From: Micavibrio sp. UBA6929
GTDB taxonomy: Bacteria; Pseudomonadota; Alphaproteobacteria; Micavibrionales; Micavibrionaceae
Length of the DNA stretch: 64,000 nucleotides
Assembly: GCA_002448815.1 (NCBI GenBank)
Contig: DKAJ01000003.1
Coordinates: 168,350 to 232,349 of the forward strand
Direction: 5' to 3'
Within the stretch, counting starts at the first letter, position 1. Each line of letters opens with the position of its first letter. Below are positions 26,729 through 35,930 of this stretch, in pieces. Below the pieces are notes generated by a model. That model worked only from the letters and a program-made list of their open reading frames with translations. It did no database searches and was not told the DNA's origin. Made by a program: the position numbers and the translations under genes.

Positions 26729-29700
26729 ATGGCTAATCAAACGCAATATGCTAAGACAATCGATGTTTCTTCTAGTAAGGGGTATACATTTGATTTTAAC
26801 GAAAGTGACATTGTCAGTGTTACATATCTTAGTAACGATCAAGCGATGATTCAGCTGGCCTCAGGCTCTTTATATCTTCTTAAAAATATTGATGGTTTGT
26901 CTTCAGGTAATGCGCCGGTCGTATTTAATGACGGCACTGCGCTGAATTCTCAGACGCTGTCTTTACACTCTATGATTAGCTCGACAAGTTCTGTCTTGTC
27001 AGGTGATCAGCCTGAAACATTGCAGGCGCCTGATGCGCCAGAGGTGAAGACAATCACGGTTGATCGTTTGACTCCTTTATCACTTGGCGTTGAGTTTGTT
27101 GACATTCAATCTGTACACAGCGGCGATAATGAAGTGATTTTGACGTTGAATAACGGTCAGAAAATTGTCTTGGAAAATGTTGCCGAAGTTATGGCTGAGA
27201 ACCCAGAAGTTGCGGTTTTCTTGAACAACGAAGTGATGACGTTGCAAGATCTTGTTACGGCGCTGAATGTTGATACAGGGTTGTTTGAAGTTCAGGTTGC
27301 TTCTTTGGCGGAAGAGCTTGCGATTATCGAACCGGCAGCGGGCGAAACATCTGGCGCGCAAAATTCTGGTTTTACATTTCAGGATATTTCTTCTGCATCG
27401 TTTAACAATGGCCCAGCAGCCGTTGGCCCAATCGGCGCGACGAGCCTTGCTTATACGGCAACAACAACACAAGATGATGTGTTCCGCGTTACATTTGACG
27501 AGCAAACTGGCGAGCCAATCTTCACAACGATTACAGCGCAACCACCAACATTGACAGTCAATACAAATGGTTCAAATGCAGAAGTTTACGAAGATGGATC
27601 AATCTTTGTTCCTATTACGGCAAGTTTGAACGATACAGATGGTGGTTCTGAAACGCTTTCTTTGACATTGAGCGGCATTCCTGCGGGCTGGGGTTTTTCT
27701 GGCGCGGGCTGGACGGATAATGGCAATGGCACATATACCTATGACGGTTTGGCAGCAGGTCAGGATTACAGCGGCGGTATTACATTGACACCACCAGCGG
27801 ACAGCGATGTTGACTTGTCAGGTTTGACCGTTGTTGCCACAGCAACAGAAAGCAACGGTGATACGGCGACAGCAACGCAAAGCATTGATGTGATCGTTGA
27901 TGCGGTTGCGGATGCGCCAATTATTACAGTGACAGATGCGTCTGGTTCGACAAGCTCTAGTAGCTCATCTTCAAGCTCTAGCAGTTCTTCATCGAGTGGT
28001 TCATCTTCAAGCTCTAGCAGCTCGTCTTCTAGTGGTTCATCATCTTCAAGCTCTAGTAGCTCATCATCAAGCGGTTCGTCTTCAAGTTCTAGTAGTAGCT
28101 CGTCTTCTGGCTTTAGCGGCGCAGAGGATAGTGATATTGCGTTGGATATTTCTGTGGCGTTGACCGATACAGATGGATCGGAGAGCATTACAGCAATTTA
28201 TATCAGCAATGTTCCTGCGGGCTTTACATTTTCGGCTGGTACGAATGAAGGCAATGGGGTTTGGTCGTTTACGCAGGCCGAGCTTAACGGTTTGACGATT
28301 TCATCGCCAACAGGTTATGCGGGTACGATTAACTTGCTCGTAAGCGCGACATCGACAGAAACAAATGTTTCTGACGCCGAGCTAACATTGACGAATAATG
28401 ACGCAACATCTACGGCGCCATTTTCTGTGACGTGGGATGCTGGTTCGGATGCGCAGCCACCAAGTCTAACAGTCAATACAGATGGTTCTGATGCGGAAGT
28501 TTACGAAGATGGATCAATCTTTGTTCCTATTACGGCAAGCCTGAATGATACAGATGGCTCAGAAACGCTGTCTTTGACGTTGAGCGGCATTCCTGCGGGC
28601 TGGGGTTTTTCTGGCGCGGGCTGGACGGATAATGGTAACGGGACATACACTTATGATGGTCTTTCTGCGGGTCAGGATTACAGCGGCGGTATTACTTTGT
28701 CACCACCAGCGGATAGCGATGTTGATCTATCGGGTTTGACAGTTGTTGCGACTGCGACAGAGAGCAACGGTGAAACAGCCACAGCAACGCAAAGCATTGA
28801 TGTGATCGTTGATGCGGTTGCGGATGCGCCGATCATTCAAGTGAATGATGTTTCTGGCGGTACGATTAGTGGCGGTTCATCGTCTTCAAGCTCTAGCAGC
28901 TCTTCGTCTTCTGGCGGTTCGTCATCTTCAAGCTCTAGCAGCTCTTCATCTTCTAGCGGTTCGTCGTCTTCAAGTTCTAGCAGCTCTTCATCATCTAGCG
29001 GCTCATCGTCTTCATCAAGCTCTAGCAGCGCATCATCTGGCGGTAGCGGCGCAGAAGACAGTGATATTCCATTGGGCATTTCAGTGGCTTTGACCGATAC
29101 GGATGGATCGGAAAGCATTACTGCGATTTACATTACAAATGTTCCTGCAGGTTTCTCGTTCTCGGCGGGTACAGATATGGGTGCAGGTGTGTGGTCATTT
29201 ACCGAGGCGGAATTGCGTGGTTTGACGATTTCACCGCCTCCTGGTTATACGGGTACAATTGATTTGTTTGTTCGTGCAACATCAACAGAGACAAATGTTT
29301 CTGACACTGAGCTAACACTGACAAACAACGAAGCCACAACAACAGAGGCCTTTTCTGTGACATGGGGCGGCGATGCAGATACGCCAAACCTGACAGTGAA
29401 TACAAATGGTTCTGATGCGCAGGTTTATGAAGATAATTCTGTTTACGTACCAATTTCTGCAAGTTTGAATGATGCAGATGGTTCTGAAACACTGTCTTTA
29501 ACAGTCAGCGGCATTCCTGCAGGCTGGGGCGTGTCTGGCGCGGGCTGGACTGCGAATGGTAACGGCACTTATAGCTATAATGGCTTGGCTGCTGGTGCGA
29601 ATTATAACGGCGGTATTACGCTGACACCACCGGCAGACAGCGACGTTGATTTGCCAAATCTGACAGTTGTTGCAACTGCGACAGAAAGCAATGGCGATAC

Positions 29701-31732
29701 GGCCACAGCAACGCAAACAATTGACGTTGACGTTGATGCGGTTGCAGACGCGCCAAGCGTTTCTGTAAGCTTGAGCGGCGGATCAAACGGCGCAGGCAGC
29801 ACAGTTGACTTCGATTTGTCAGTTGCGCTGAATGATACGGATGGTTCGGAAGAGATTTCATCAATTCTTGTGCAGGGTGTTCCTGCAGGGTTTACATTCT
29901 CTGCCGGTACAGATATGGGCGCAGGTGTATGGTCATTCACACCAGACGATCTTAACGGTTTGACCCTTACACCAACCAACGATTACAGCGGTACGCTCAA
30001 CCTTACTGTGGTTGCGACATCAACAGAAACGAACCTGTCTGGTGAAGAGGTTACACTGGCTAATAACAGTGCTTCGACATCGGCAAGCGTATCTGTAAGC
30101 TGGGACGCAGCAGATGATCAGTTTGAGGTTGGTCCAAATACGAACACAACACTGACAGGTGCAAGCGGTAATGACATCTTTGTTGGTGATACTGGCGGTT
30201 CGGTCGTGACGCAGCCTGATCAAGATTATAACTTGAACATTATCGTTGATACCAGCGGATCACTGCAAAGCCAGTGGGATATGGTTCAAAATGCGATTGA
30301 AAGCCTGCTTCAGGAAGTTGGCCAGTATGATGGCGGCGATATTCATGTGAACTTGATCCCATTTGCACCAGTTGTCACAAATGATGTGACAGGCGGTTCA
30401 TCGTCTTCAAGCTCTAGCAGTTCGTCATCTTCGGGTGGATCGTCTTCAAGCTCTAGCAGCTCGAGCAGTTCATCATCAGGCAGTAGCTCGTCTTCATCAA
30501 GCTCTAGTAGCTCGTCATCTTCGGGTGGATCATCTTCAAGCTCTAGCAGCTCGAGCAGTTCATCGTCTGGTACTGGCTATGACTATTTCAACGGTGATGT
30601 TGAGCCAAGCAGCCATTATGTGACGCAAACAAACGGCTTGAACGCGCTGGTTGATTTTATCAATAACCAGGTGTCTTACGGATCGACAAACTTTGAAGCA
30701 GTCTTATCTGCGGCGATTGATATTATTGATCAAAACTCAATTGATAATGCGGCGACATATACGTTCTTTATCTCTGATGGTGCGGCCAATGCCTATACTG
30801 ACAGTGATGGTACGGTTGAATTTACACCATACCCATCAGATAGCGCAGTGCCAGGCGGTACGAATATTGACGTTGAAGATCAAATCAACGGCAGTGCAGA
30901 CGGATCAAATGAGATCGGCGGCTTGCAAGCAACAAGCGATGAGGTTTTCAGCATTATTGTTGGTTCACCATCCGCGTCAGAGCAAGACATCATGGATGCA
31001 ATCGATTCAAATGGTTCTTCTGATTACCTGACAACAGATAACGGTCTGGATGGGTATGCGAACCTGTTTAATGCGGCTGCGATTGTTGTTGAACTTGCCG
31101 ATGCAGGCAGTGACACAATTACAGGGTCAGGCGGTGATGATATCTTGTTTGGTGATGTTTTGTTCACTGACGAGCTTGCCGATGATAATGGTATTATAGC
31201 TGATGATGGCGCGGGCTTTAGAGTCTTTGAGATGCTTGAAGCGACTTCAGGTTGGGATCGTGATGACACGATTGAATACATTGAAAATAATGCGGTGACG
31301 CTTGCGAAAGAATCGAACATTAACGGTGAAGTACGCGGCGGTGGCCATGACCATATTTATGGCGGCGACGGTAACGATACTATCTTTGGCCAAGAAGGAA
31401 ATGATTATATTTCTGGTGGTAATGGTAATGATGATCTTTACGGCGGCAGTGGCGCAGACACATTTGCCCTAGGTGGTACAGGCGTTGATACGATCCATGA
31501 TTTCTCGATTGCGCAAAATGACGTGATTGACTTGTCATCATACCTCAGCGGCTATAACCCGACGCAAGATGCGATTACTGATTTTGTGCGCATCACAACA
31601 AGCGGCCAAAACAGCATTGTTTCTATCAGTGAAAATGGCAATGGTCAGTTCACAACAGTTGCGACTATTGAAGGTGTGACTGGTTTGACGAACGAGCAAT
31701 CATTACTGAATGACGGCACAATTGTTGTGTAA
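26729..31732 (+). CDS. Giant RTX adhesin with poly-serine linkers and VWA domain
   Basis: The product has 1667 residues; AGAGGTG precedes the ATG. Layout: an N-terminal region (1-270) with two similar modules (YTFDFNESDIVSVTYL; LGVEFVDIQSVHSG). Three pairs of T1SS-143/cadherin-like repeats follow: unit A (DGSIFVPITASLNDTDG... to VVATATESNGDTATATQ) and unit B (SVALTDTDGSESITAIYI...). Poly-serine/glycine linkers lie at about 405-461 and 715-770. A VWA domain (about 1168-1455) has MIDAS DTSGS at 1174-1178 and a third poly-serine block (1222-1280) inside it. RTX repeats run about 1535-1580, with a C-terminal type I secretion region. There is no Sec signal. It is predicted to be a surface or biofilm adhesin of the LapA/BapA kind, exported by a type I system not in the window. 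A terminator follows. Confidence 0.88.
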   Translation: MANQTQYAKTIDVSSSKGYTFDFNESDIVSVTYLSNDQAMIQLASGSLYLLKNIDGLSSGNAPVVFNDGTALNSQTLSLHSMISSTSSVLSGDQPETLQAPDAPEVKTITVDRLTPLSLGVEFVDIQSVHSGDNEVILTLNNGQKIVLENVAEVMAENPEVAVFLNNEVMTLQDLVTALNVDTGLFEVQVASLAEELAIIEPAAGETSGAQNSGFTFQDISSASFNNGPAAVGPIGATSLAYTATTTQDDVFRVTFDEQTGEPIFTTITAQPPTLTVNTNGSNAEVYEDGSIFVPITASLNDTDGGSETLSLTLSGIPAGWGFSGAGWTDNGNGTYTYDGLAAGQDYSGGITLTPPADSDVDLSGLTVVATATESNGDTATATQSIDVIVDAVADAPIITVTDASGSTSSSSSSSSSSSSSSSGSSSSSSSSSSSGSSSSSSSSSSSSGSSSSSSSSSSSGFSGAEDSDIALDISVALTDTDGSESITAIYISNVPAGFTFSAGTNEGNGVWSFTQAELNGLTISSPTGYAGTINLLVSATSTETNVSDAELTLTNNDATSTAPFSVTWDAGSDAQPPSLTVNTDGSDAEVYEDGSIFVPITASLNDTDGSETLSLTLSGIPAGWGFSGAGWTDNGNGTYTYDGLSAGQDYSGGITLSPPADSDVDLSGLTVVATATESNGETATATQSIDVIVDAVADAPIIQVNDVSGGTISGGSSSSSSSSSSSSGGSSSSSSSSSSSSSGSSSSSSSSSSSSSGSSSSSSSSSASSGGSGAEDSDIPLGISVALTDTDGSESITAIYITNVPAGFSFSAGTDMGAGVWSFTEAELRGLTISPPPGYTGTIDLFVRATSTETNVSDTELTLTNNEATTTEAFSVTWGGDADTPNLTVNTNGSDAQVYEDNSVYVPISASLNDADGSETLSLTVSGIPAGWGVSGAGWTANGNGTYSYNGLAAGANYNGGITLTPPADSDVDLPNLTVVATATESNGDTATATQTIDVDVDAVADAPSVSVSLSGGSNGAGSTVDFDLSVALNDTDGSEEISSILVQGVPAGFTFSAGTDMGAGVWSFTPDDLNGLTLTPTNDYSGTLNLTVVATSTETNLSGEEVTLANNSASTSASVSVSWDAADDQFEVGPNTNTTLTGASGNDIFVGDTGGSVVTQPDQDYNLNIIVDTSGSLQSQWDMVQNAIESLLQEVGQYDGGDIHVNLIPFAPVVTNDVTGGSSSSSSSSSSSSGGSSSSSSSSSSSSSGSSSSSSSSSSSSSSGGSSSSSSSSSSSSSGTGYDYFNGDVEPSSHYVTQTNGLNALVDFINNQVSYGSTNFEAVLSAAIDIIDQNSIDNAATYTFFISDGAANAYTDSDGTVEFTPYPSDSAVPGGTNIDVEDQINGSADGSNEIGGLQATSDEVFSIIVGSPSASEQDIMDAIDSNGSSDYLTTDNGLDGYANLFNAAAIVVELADAGSDTITGSGGDDILFGDVLFTDELADDNGIIADDGAGFRVFEMLEATSGWDRDDTIEYIENNAVTLAKESNINGEVRGGGHDHIYGGDGNDTIFGQEGNDYISGGNGNDDLYGGSGADTFALGGTGVDTIHDFSIAQNDVIDLSSYLSGYNPTQDAITDFVRITTSGQNSIVSISENGNGQFTTVATIEGVTGLTNEQSLLNDGTIVV
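27941..28111 (+). repeat. Poly-serine block 1
   Basis: The block encodes about 57 residues of serine runs (11-15 Ser) broken by single glycines. The DNA is a degenerate minisatellite: a core TCTTCAAGCTCTAGCAGC alternating with TCN serine codons and GGT. It links repeat unit A1 to B1. Confidence 0.85.
28871..29038 (+). repeat. Poly-serine block 2
   Basis: The block encodes about 56 residues, four Ser runs of 9-13 split by Gly or Gly-Gly, linking unit A2 to B2. It uses the same core DNA motif as blocks 1 and 3. Confidence 0.85.
30392..30568 (+). repeat. Poly-serine block 3, inside the VWA domain
   Basis: The block encodes about 59 residues of Ser runs split by Gly. It interrupts the von Willebrand A fold after the second strand (HVNLIPFAPVV), and the domain resumes with GYDYFNG and later STNFEAVLSAAIDII. 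The DNA is closely related to blocks 1 and 2. Confidence 0.85.
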
Positions 31733-31760
31733 ATAAGTTTCCTAGATCGTGAACGAAGAA

Positions 31761-31792
31761 GGCCGAGGGATTTATATCTCTCGGTCTTTTTT
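31761..31792 (+). terminator. Intrinsic terminator of the adhesin gene
   Basis: A 10-bp stem (31761-31770 with 31777-31786, two G-T pairs) has a TTTATA loop, then six T. It lies 29 bp after the stop codon. Confidence 0.85.
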
Positions 31793-31815
31793 ATTGCGCT
31801 GGGCGGGGAGGGGCG

Positions 31816-32652
31816 TTATTCGGCGTCGTCTTCGAGGAACCAGTTTTCGCTAGCGGCGATAAACTCGGGGTTGAGCATATCGCGCTCGGTATGGCCGTAT
31901 GTGAAGGCCGTGCCATCAGTTTGCACCAGGCATCCGCCCGCAGCATTAAGGACAGCGTGCGCGGCGGCGGTGTCCCATTCGCATGTCGGGCCAAGGCGCG
32001 GGTAAAGGTCGGCTTTGCCTTCTGCGATGGCGCAGATTTTCAGAGAGCTTCCACGGCGCATGAGCTTATTGATCTTGAATGACTCAAGCAATTTTTCCAT
32101 GCGCTCATTATCGCCGTGCGATTTGCTGGCTACAACGGTTAGGCCGTTTTTAGGGGCGCTGCGCACGTGAATGGATTTGTCTTGATCTGTTTCTTCGCTC
32201 CAGCGGATGGCGCTGCCTGCGGCGTGACCTGCATATAAAACGCCTGTTACAGGAACAAAGACAACGCCCATTACAGGCGTGTCGCCTTTGATAAGGGCGA
32301 TATTTACGGTGAAATCTGATCCGCCTTGGATGAATTCTTTTGTGCCGTCTAGTGGATCAACTAGCCAGAAATATTCTCCTTGAGAAAGGTTAGGCATTTT
32401 GCCGGCTTCTTTGGATTCTTCACCGACCATTGGGATGTCTGGTGTGATGCTGGCTAGTTCTTTGGCGATGTATTCTTCGGCCTTTTGATCGGCCAGACTA
32501 ACGGGGGATCCATCACCTTTTGTTTCGACGTTCAGGTTGCCCATCTCGTAATAATCAAGGGTAATGTCGCCAGCCTGCACGGCAATGCGGCGCACCATGT
32601 TGCATAATGCGGGCAGGTTCGCGAGGAGCTTTGCTGATAAAGGGTGTCCCAT
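31816..32652 (-). CDS. cysQ: 3'(2'),5'-bisphosphate nucleotidase
   Basis: This 278-residue enzyme belongs to the inositol-monophosphatase superfamily. The metal-site motifs are GEESKE (77-82), DPLDGTKEFI (99-108) and CEWDTAAAHAVL, which match CysQ better than IMPase or SuhB. CysQ hydrolyses PAP (3'-phosphoadenosine 5'-phosphate) to AMP. PAP is the inhibitory by-product of PAPS-using sulfotransferases, two of which lie at 16-18 kb. The start codon overlaps the ugd stop (TAATG), so it is translationally coupled to UDP-glucose dehydrogenase. That link ties sulfate and sugar-nucleotide metabolism. Confidence 0.93.
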   Translation of the reverse strand: MGHPLSAKLLANLPALCNMVRRIAVQAGDITLDYYEMGNLNVETKGDGSPVSLADQKAEEYIAKELASITPDIPMVGEESKEAGKMPNLSQGEYFWLVDPLDGTKEFIQGGSDFTVNIALIKGDTPVMGVVFVPVTGVLYAGHAAGSAIRWSEETDQDKSIHVRSAPKNGLTVVASKSHGDNERMEKLLESFKINKLMRRGSSLKICAIAEGKADLYPRLGPTCEWDTAAAHAVLNAAGGCLVQTDGTAFTYGHTERDMLNPEFIAASENWFLEDDAE

Positions 32653-34004
32653 TATTGTGCAACTTCTTTTAAGGCTGGCGTGCCTTGGTTTGCTTCAACC
32701 GCTGGACGGCCGATAGACACGTAATCAAAGCCGCGCGCGGCCATGTCTTTGATTTTATAGATATTGCGCATGTCGATGATACGCTTTTCCGCCAGCAGGT
32801 CTTCTACGCGGTCAAGGTCAAGGGCGCGAAATTCGTTCCACTCGGTAATGATGGCAAGGGCATCGGCGCCTTCGATGGCTTCGTATGAATCCTTCGCCCA
32901 TGTCACGTCAGAAAGGACTTTTGCCGCATTATCCATAGCAGCAGGATCAAAGGCCGAGATTTGCGCGCCAGCGGCTTGCAGGTGCGGGATGATTTGCAGG
33001 CTTGGTGCCTCGCGGATGTCATCTGTGCCAGGTTTAAATGAAATGCCAAGTACGGCAATTTTTTTGCCTTTCACATCGCCGCCACATGTTTTCACAACAA
33101 GGTCAGCCATTTCCTGATGGCGCAGCGTGTTGATTTCGACAACTTTTTCGACGATGCGTTGCGGCGCGCCGAATGTTTCGCCAATTTGCGTTAGGGCAAG
33201 AGTGTCCTTGGGGAAGCATGATCCGCCGTAGCCTGGGCCAGCGTGCAGGAATTTGCTGCCGATGCGGCCATCTAGGCCCATGCCGCGCGCAACTTCTTGG
33301 ACGTTTGCGCCTGTTTTTTCGCACAGGTTTGCAATTTCGTTGATGAAGGTGATCTTTGTCGCCAAGAAGGCATTGGCCGCATATTTGATTGTTTCAGATG
33401 TTTCCGGCGATGTGATGACCATCGGTGTTTCATTGATGTAAAGCGGGCGGTAAAGCGCTTTTAGCACATCTGTCGCGCGTTTAGAGCTTGATCCGATGAC
33501 GACGCGGTCTGGGCGCATAAAGTCATTGATTGCGGCGCCTTCACGCAGAAATTCTGGGTTTGAACAAATATCAAAATCACCATCAGGGCGTTCTTCGCGG
33601 ACGATTTTTTCGACTTCGCGCGCTGTGCCGACAGGGACGGTCGATTTGGTCACGATCACTGTATAGCCATCCATGACGCGGGCGATTTCGCGCGCTGCTT
33701 GATAGACGTACGTCATATCCGCGTGACCGTCCTCTTCGCGTGGCGGTGTGCCAACAGCAATAAAGACTGCATCTGCGCCTTTGACGGCGTCTTCTAGGTT
33801 GGTTGTGAAGGAAAGGCGGCCTGCTTCGACCTGTTTTTTGACCAATGTTTTTAGGCCGGGTTCGTAAATTGGGATTTCGCCGTTTTCTAGGCAGTCGATT
33901 TTGCTTTTGTCCTTATCGACGCAGATGACGTTGATGCCGAATTCGGCAAAACATGTTCCAGAGACCAAGCCTACATAGCCTGTTCCAACCATTGCAATGC
34001 GCAT
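32652..34004 (-). CDS. ugd: UDP-glucose 6-dehydrogenase
   Basis: This 450-residue enzyme oxidises UDP-glucose to UDP-glucuronate with 2 NAD+. The Rossmann loop is GTGYVGLVSG (7-16). ICSNPEFLREGAAI (146-159) lies in the substrate domain, and the catalytic Cys263 is in GYGGSCFPKDTLAL. ACGGAG precedes the ATG. It is first of a two-gene operon with cysQ. UDP-glucuronate is the substrate of the 4-epimerase at 54 kb, so the two would supply uronic acids for the polysaccharide. Confidence 0.96.
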   Translation of the reverse strand: MRIAMVGTGYVGLVSGTCFAEFGINVICVDKDKSKIDCLENGEIPIYEPGLKTLVKKQVEAGRLSFTTNLEDAVKGADAVFIAVGTPPREEDGHADMTYVYQAAREIARVMDGYTVIVTKSTVPVGTAREVEKIVREERPDGDFDICSNPEFLREGAAINDFMRPDRVVIGSSSKRATDVLKALYRPLYINETPMVITSPETSETIKYAANAFLATKITFINEIANLCEKTGANVQEVARGMGLDGRIGSKFLHAGPGYGGSCFPKDTLALTQIGETFGAPQRIVEKVVEINTLRHQEMADLVVKTCGGDVKGKKIAVLGISFKPGTDDIREAPSLQIIPHLQAAGAQISAFDPAAMDNAAKVLSDVTWAKDSYEAIEGADALAIITEWNEFRALDLDRVEDLLAEKRIIDMRNIYKIKDMAARGFDYVSIGRPAVEANQGTPALKEVAQ

Positions 34005-34204
34005 GAGATACTCCGTTCTTTGATCGTCCCAATTGTTGTTTGACCATAGACCATTTTATGGCGCTGTAAAACGGTTTCTTGGGCTTTTCACAAAAACATG
34101 CCCAATTTGCAGATTGGAAAGCGTTTACAAATCGTTTACACTTTCCGTGGTAGGGTAGTTTTTATCCTAGTTGTTTGTGAGATTATAAAGGGGACATATA
34201 GAAT

Positions 34205-34993
34205 ATGGCTAAGAGCAAAGAAACAGAGAATAAAGAAGAGGCAAAGGGCGCATCGTCTGCGTTTCCATTGTTTTACAGTGAGCCTCGACCACTTGATTCA
34301 GAGGCGCATAAAACACTGGCGCTAAAGGAAGGGTTAGGTTTTGGGTTTACTGATAAAGTGAATGCCGTGCCTGTGAACTTGGTAGAGATGCCGCAAATTT
34401 GCCATCATTATCCGATTGCCTTTAGTCCTGATGCGAATGCAACGCCTGTTGCGATTTTGGGTTTGCGCGATGGTGAGAACCTGTTCGTTGATAAAGAGGG
34501 TAAATGGGCGGAAGGGGCGTATATTCCTGCATATATTCGCCGTTATCCTTTCATTTTTTCAGAAGTGCCTGAAAGCGATCAATTGACGCTTTGTATTGAT
34601 TTCAAAGAAGGTGAAACCGTTCAAGAGGGCGGCGATAAAAAGTTCTTTGATGATGAAGGTAAGGCAACGGCGCTTGCGTCAAATGCGCTTGAGTTTTGTA
34701 AGTCATACCACGCGGCAGCGCAGCGCACAGCCGAATTTTCAAAAGAATTGCTGGCAAAAGATTTGCTGATCGAACGCCAGGCGCAAATTCAAGTTGGCAG
34801 TGATGTGCGTATTAACTTTAGCGGCTTTAAAATCGTTGATGAGAAAAAGCTAGCTGAACTTGATGATGCGACATTCCTTGAGTGGCGTAAAAAAGGCTGG
34901 TTGCCGTTTTTATATGCTCACTTATTCTCAGGCGTTCAGTGGCAGTCACTAAGCGGTGCGTTGTCTAAGATCCTTGAGGCTGAAAAAGCATAA
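34205..34993 (+). CDS. SapC family protein
   Basis: The product has 262 residues, with AAAGGGGA before the ATG. FPLFYSEPRPLDSEAHKTLAL, the central IPAYIRRYPFIFSE and the C-terminal GFKIVDEKKLAELDDATFLEWRKKGWLPFLYAHLFS are the signature of the SapC family, named from an S-layer locus of Campylobacter. The biochemical role is unknown. There is no signal peptide here. It is divergent from ugd across 200 bp and ends in a terminator, so it is probably monocistronic. Confidence 0.9.
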   Translation: MAKSKETENKEEAKGASSAFPLFYSEPRPLDSEAHKTLALKEGLGFGFTDKVNAVPVNLVEMPQICHHYPIAFSPDANATPVAILGLRDGENLFVDKEGKWAEGAYIPAYIRRYPFIFSEVPESDQLTLCIDFKEGETVQEGGDKKFFDDEGKATALASNALEFCKSYHAAAQRTAEFSKELLAKDLLIERQAQIQVGSDVRINFSGFKIVDEKKLAELDDATFLEWRKKGWLPFLYAHLFSGVQWQSLSGALSKILEAEKA

Positions 34994-35021
34994 GATTAAG
35001 ATTTCTCTCTTAAGAATGAGG

Positions 35022-35056
35022 AAAAAGGCGTTAGGCATTGTTCTGGCGCCTTTTTT
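35022..35056 (+). terminator. Intrinsic terminator after the SapC-family gene
   Basis: AAAAAGGCG (35022-35030) pairs with CGCCTTTTT (35047-35055) across a 16-base loop, ending in the T-run. It lies 29 bp after the stop. Confidence 0.75.
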
Positions 35057-35172
35057 GTTTGTGCACAGCTAGTTTCCGTTTTTATGTCATATAATCTTGC
35101 GTTTTTTAGAGTCGCTATGCTAAGTCTAATCCCAAGATAGCACAGTTTTAAGGAAAATAAGGGTTTTCAAAC

Positions 35173-35826
35173 ATGGCAAAAGTTGGCGCACAAAGAGCAG
35201 CAGATATCACTGGCATTTCGAAGTCGACTATTCAGCGTGCGATGAAAAGTGGCAAATTGTCGTTTTCGCGTAATGATAATGGTCACCGTGTGATTGATGT
35301 GTCAGAGCTTGAGCGCGTTTATGGTTTGAAGGCTGATGTGACGCCTGAGGGCAAGCCTGTTGAGAAGGACGCTGCGCCTAAGCAGGAAAATGTCGTGCAG
35401 CAGGAAATGCAAAAGGCGAGCACAATGATCGAGATGGAGCGTATGAAGATGCGTATCTATATGCTTGAGCAGCAGCTTGAAACGGCGCATGCGCAAATCG
35501 ATGATTTGAAAGAGCAGCGCGATCAGTGGCAGAAGCAGGCATCGCAAGTATTGATCACGAGCGAGTATAGCCAGCGCCAAGCAGAAGAGCTGAAAGAAAA
35601 AATTCGTAAGCGTGAAGAGCGCGCACGTGCCTTGCGTGAACGCCGCGAACATGAAGGATTGGGCGAAAAGATGCAAAAAATGCGTCCTCATAACCAAAAT
35701 AGCGGATCGTTCGTAGATAATACGCGCAGTTATGTTGATTTGGCAGAAGAAGCGCGCGCGGCGCAGTTGTCTGAGCGTGGCGGTTTGATGACCGGGTTTT
35801 TGAAACGCATTCGCGGCGCGGCATAA
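35173..35826 (+). CDS. HTH plus coiled-coil DNA-binding protein
   Basis: The product has 217 residues. Residues 1-50 form an excisionase/MerR-like helix-turn-helix (AADITGISKSTIQRAMKSGKLSFSRNDNGHRVIDVSELERVYG). Residues about 75-165 are strongly charged heptads (MERMKMRIYMLEQQLETAHAQIDDLKEQRDQW...), a long coiled coil. The tail ends GFLKRIRGAA. The layout recalls plasmid-partition accessory proteins of the KfrA type and other chromosome-binding scaffolds, but no family can be named. It is monocistronic between SapC and an amidinohydrolase gene. A self-associating DNA-binding or regulatory protein is the likely class. Confidence 0.75.
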   Translation: MAKVGAQRAADITGISKSTIQRAMKSGKLSFSRNDNGHRVIDVSELERVYGLKADVTPEGKPVEKDAAPKQENVVQQEMQKASTMIEMERMKMRIYMLEQQLETAHAQIDDLKEQRDQWQKQASQVLITSEYSQRQAEELKEKIRKREERARALRERREHEGLGEKMQKMRPHNQNSGSFVDNTRSYVDLAEEARAAQLSERGGLMTGFLKRIRGAA

Positions 35827-35872
35827 TTTTATTGTCTTGTTTTATAACAAAATTTTCTTTTTCATAATTTTG

Positions 35873-35901
35873 TTGACACCCTTGGTCTTTTGCCTTTTAT
35901 T
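35873..35901 (+). promoter_or_regulatory. Candidate promoter of the amidinohydrolase gene
   Basis: A perfect TTGACA (35873-35878) is separated by 17 bp from TTTATT (35896-35901). It lies 30 bp before the ATG, with AAGGGTG as ribosome-binding site between. Confidence 0.45.
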
Positions 35902-35930
35902 AGGGCAAAAAAATAAGGGTGTTTTTTATT

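Noticed and set aside
27941..30568. Serine blocks as a CRISPR-like array
   Set aside because: The repeats are in frame within one ORF, encode Ser/Gly and lack unique spacers of constant size.
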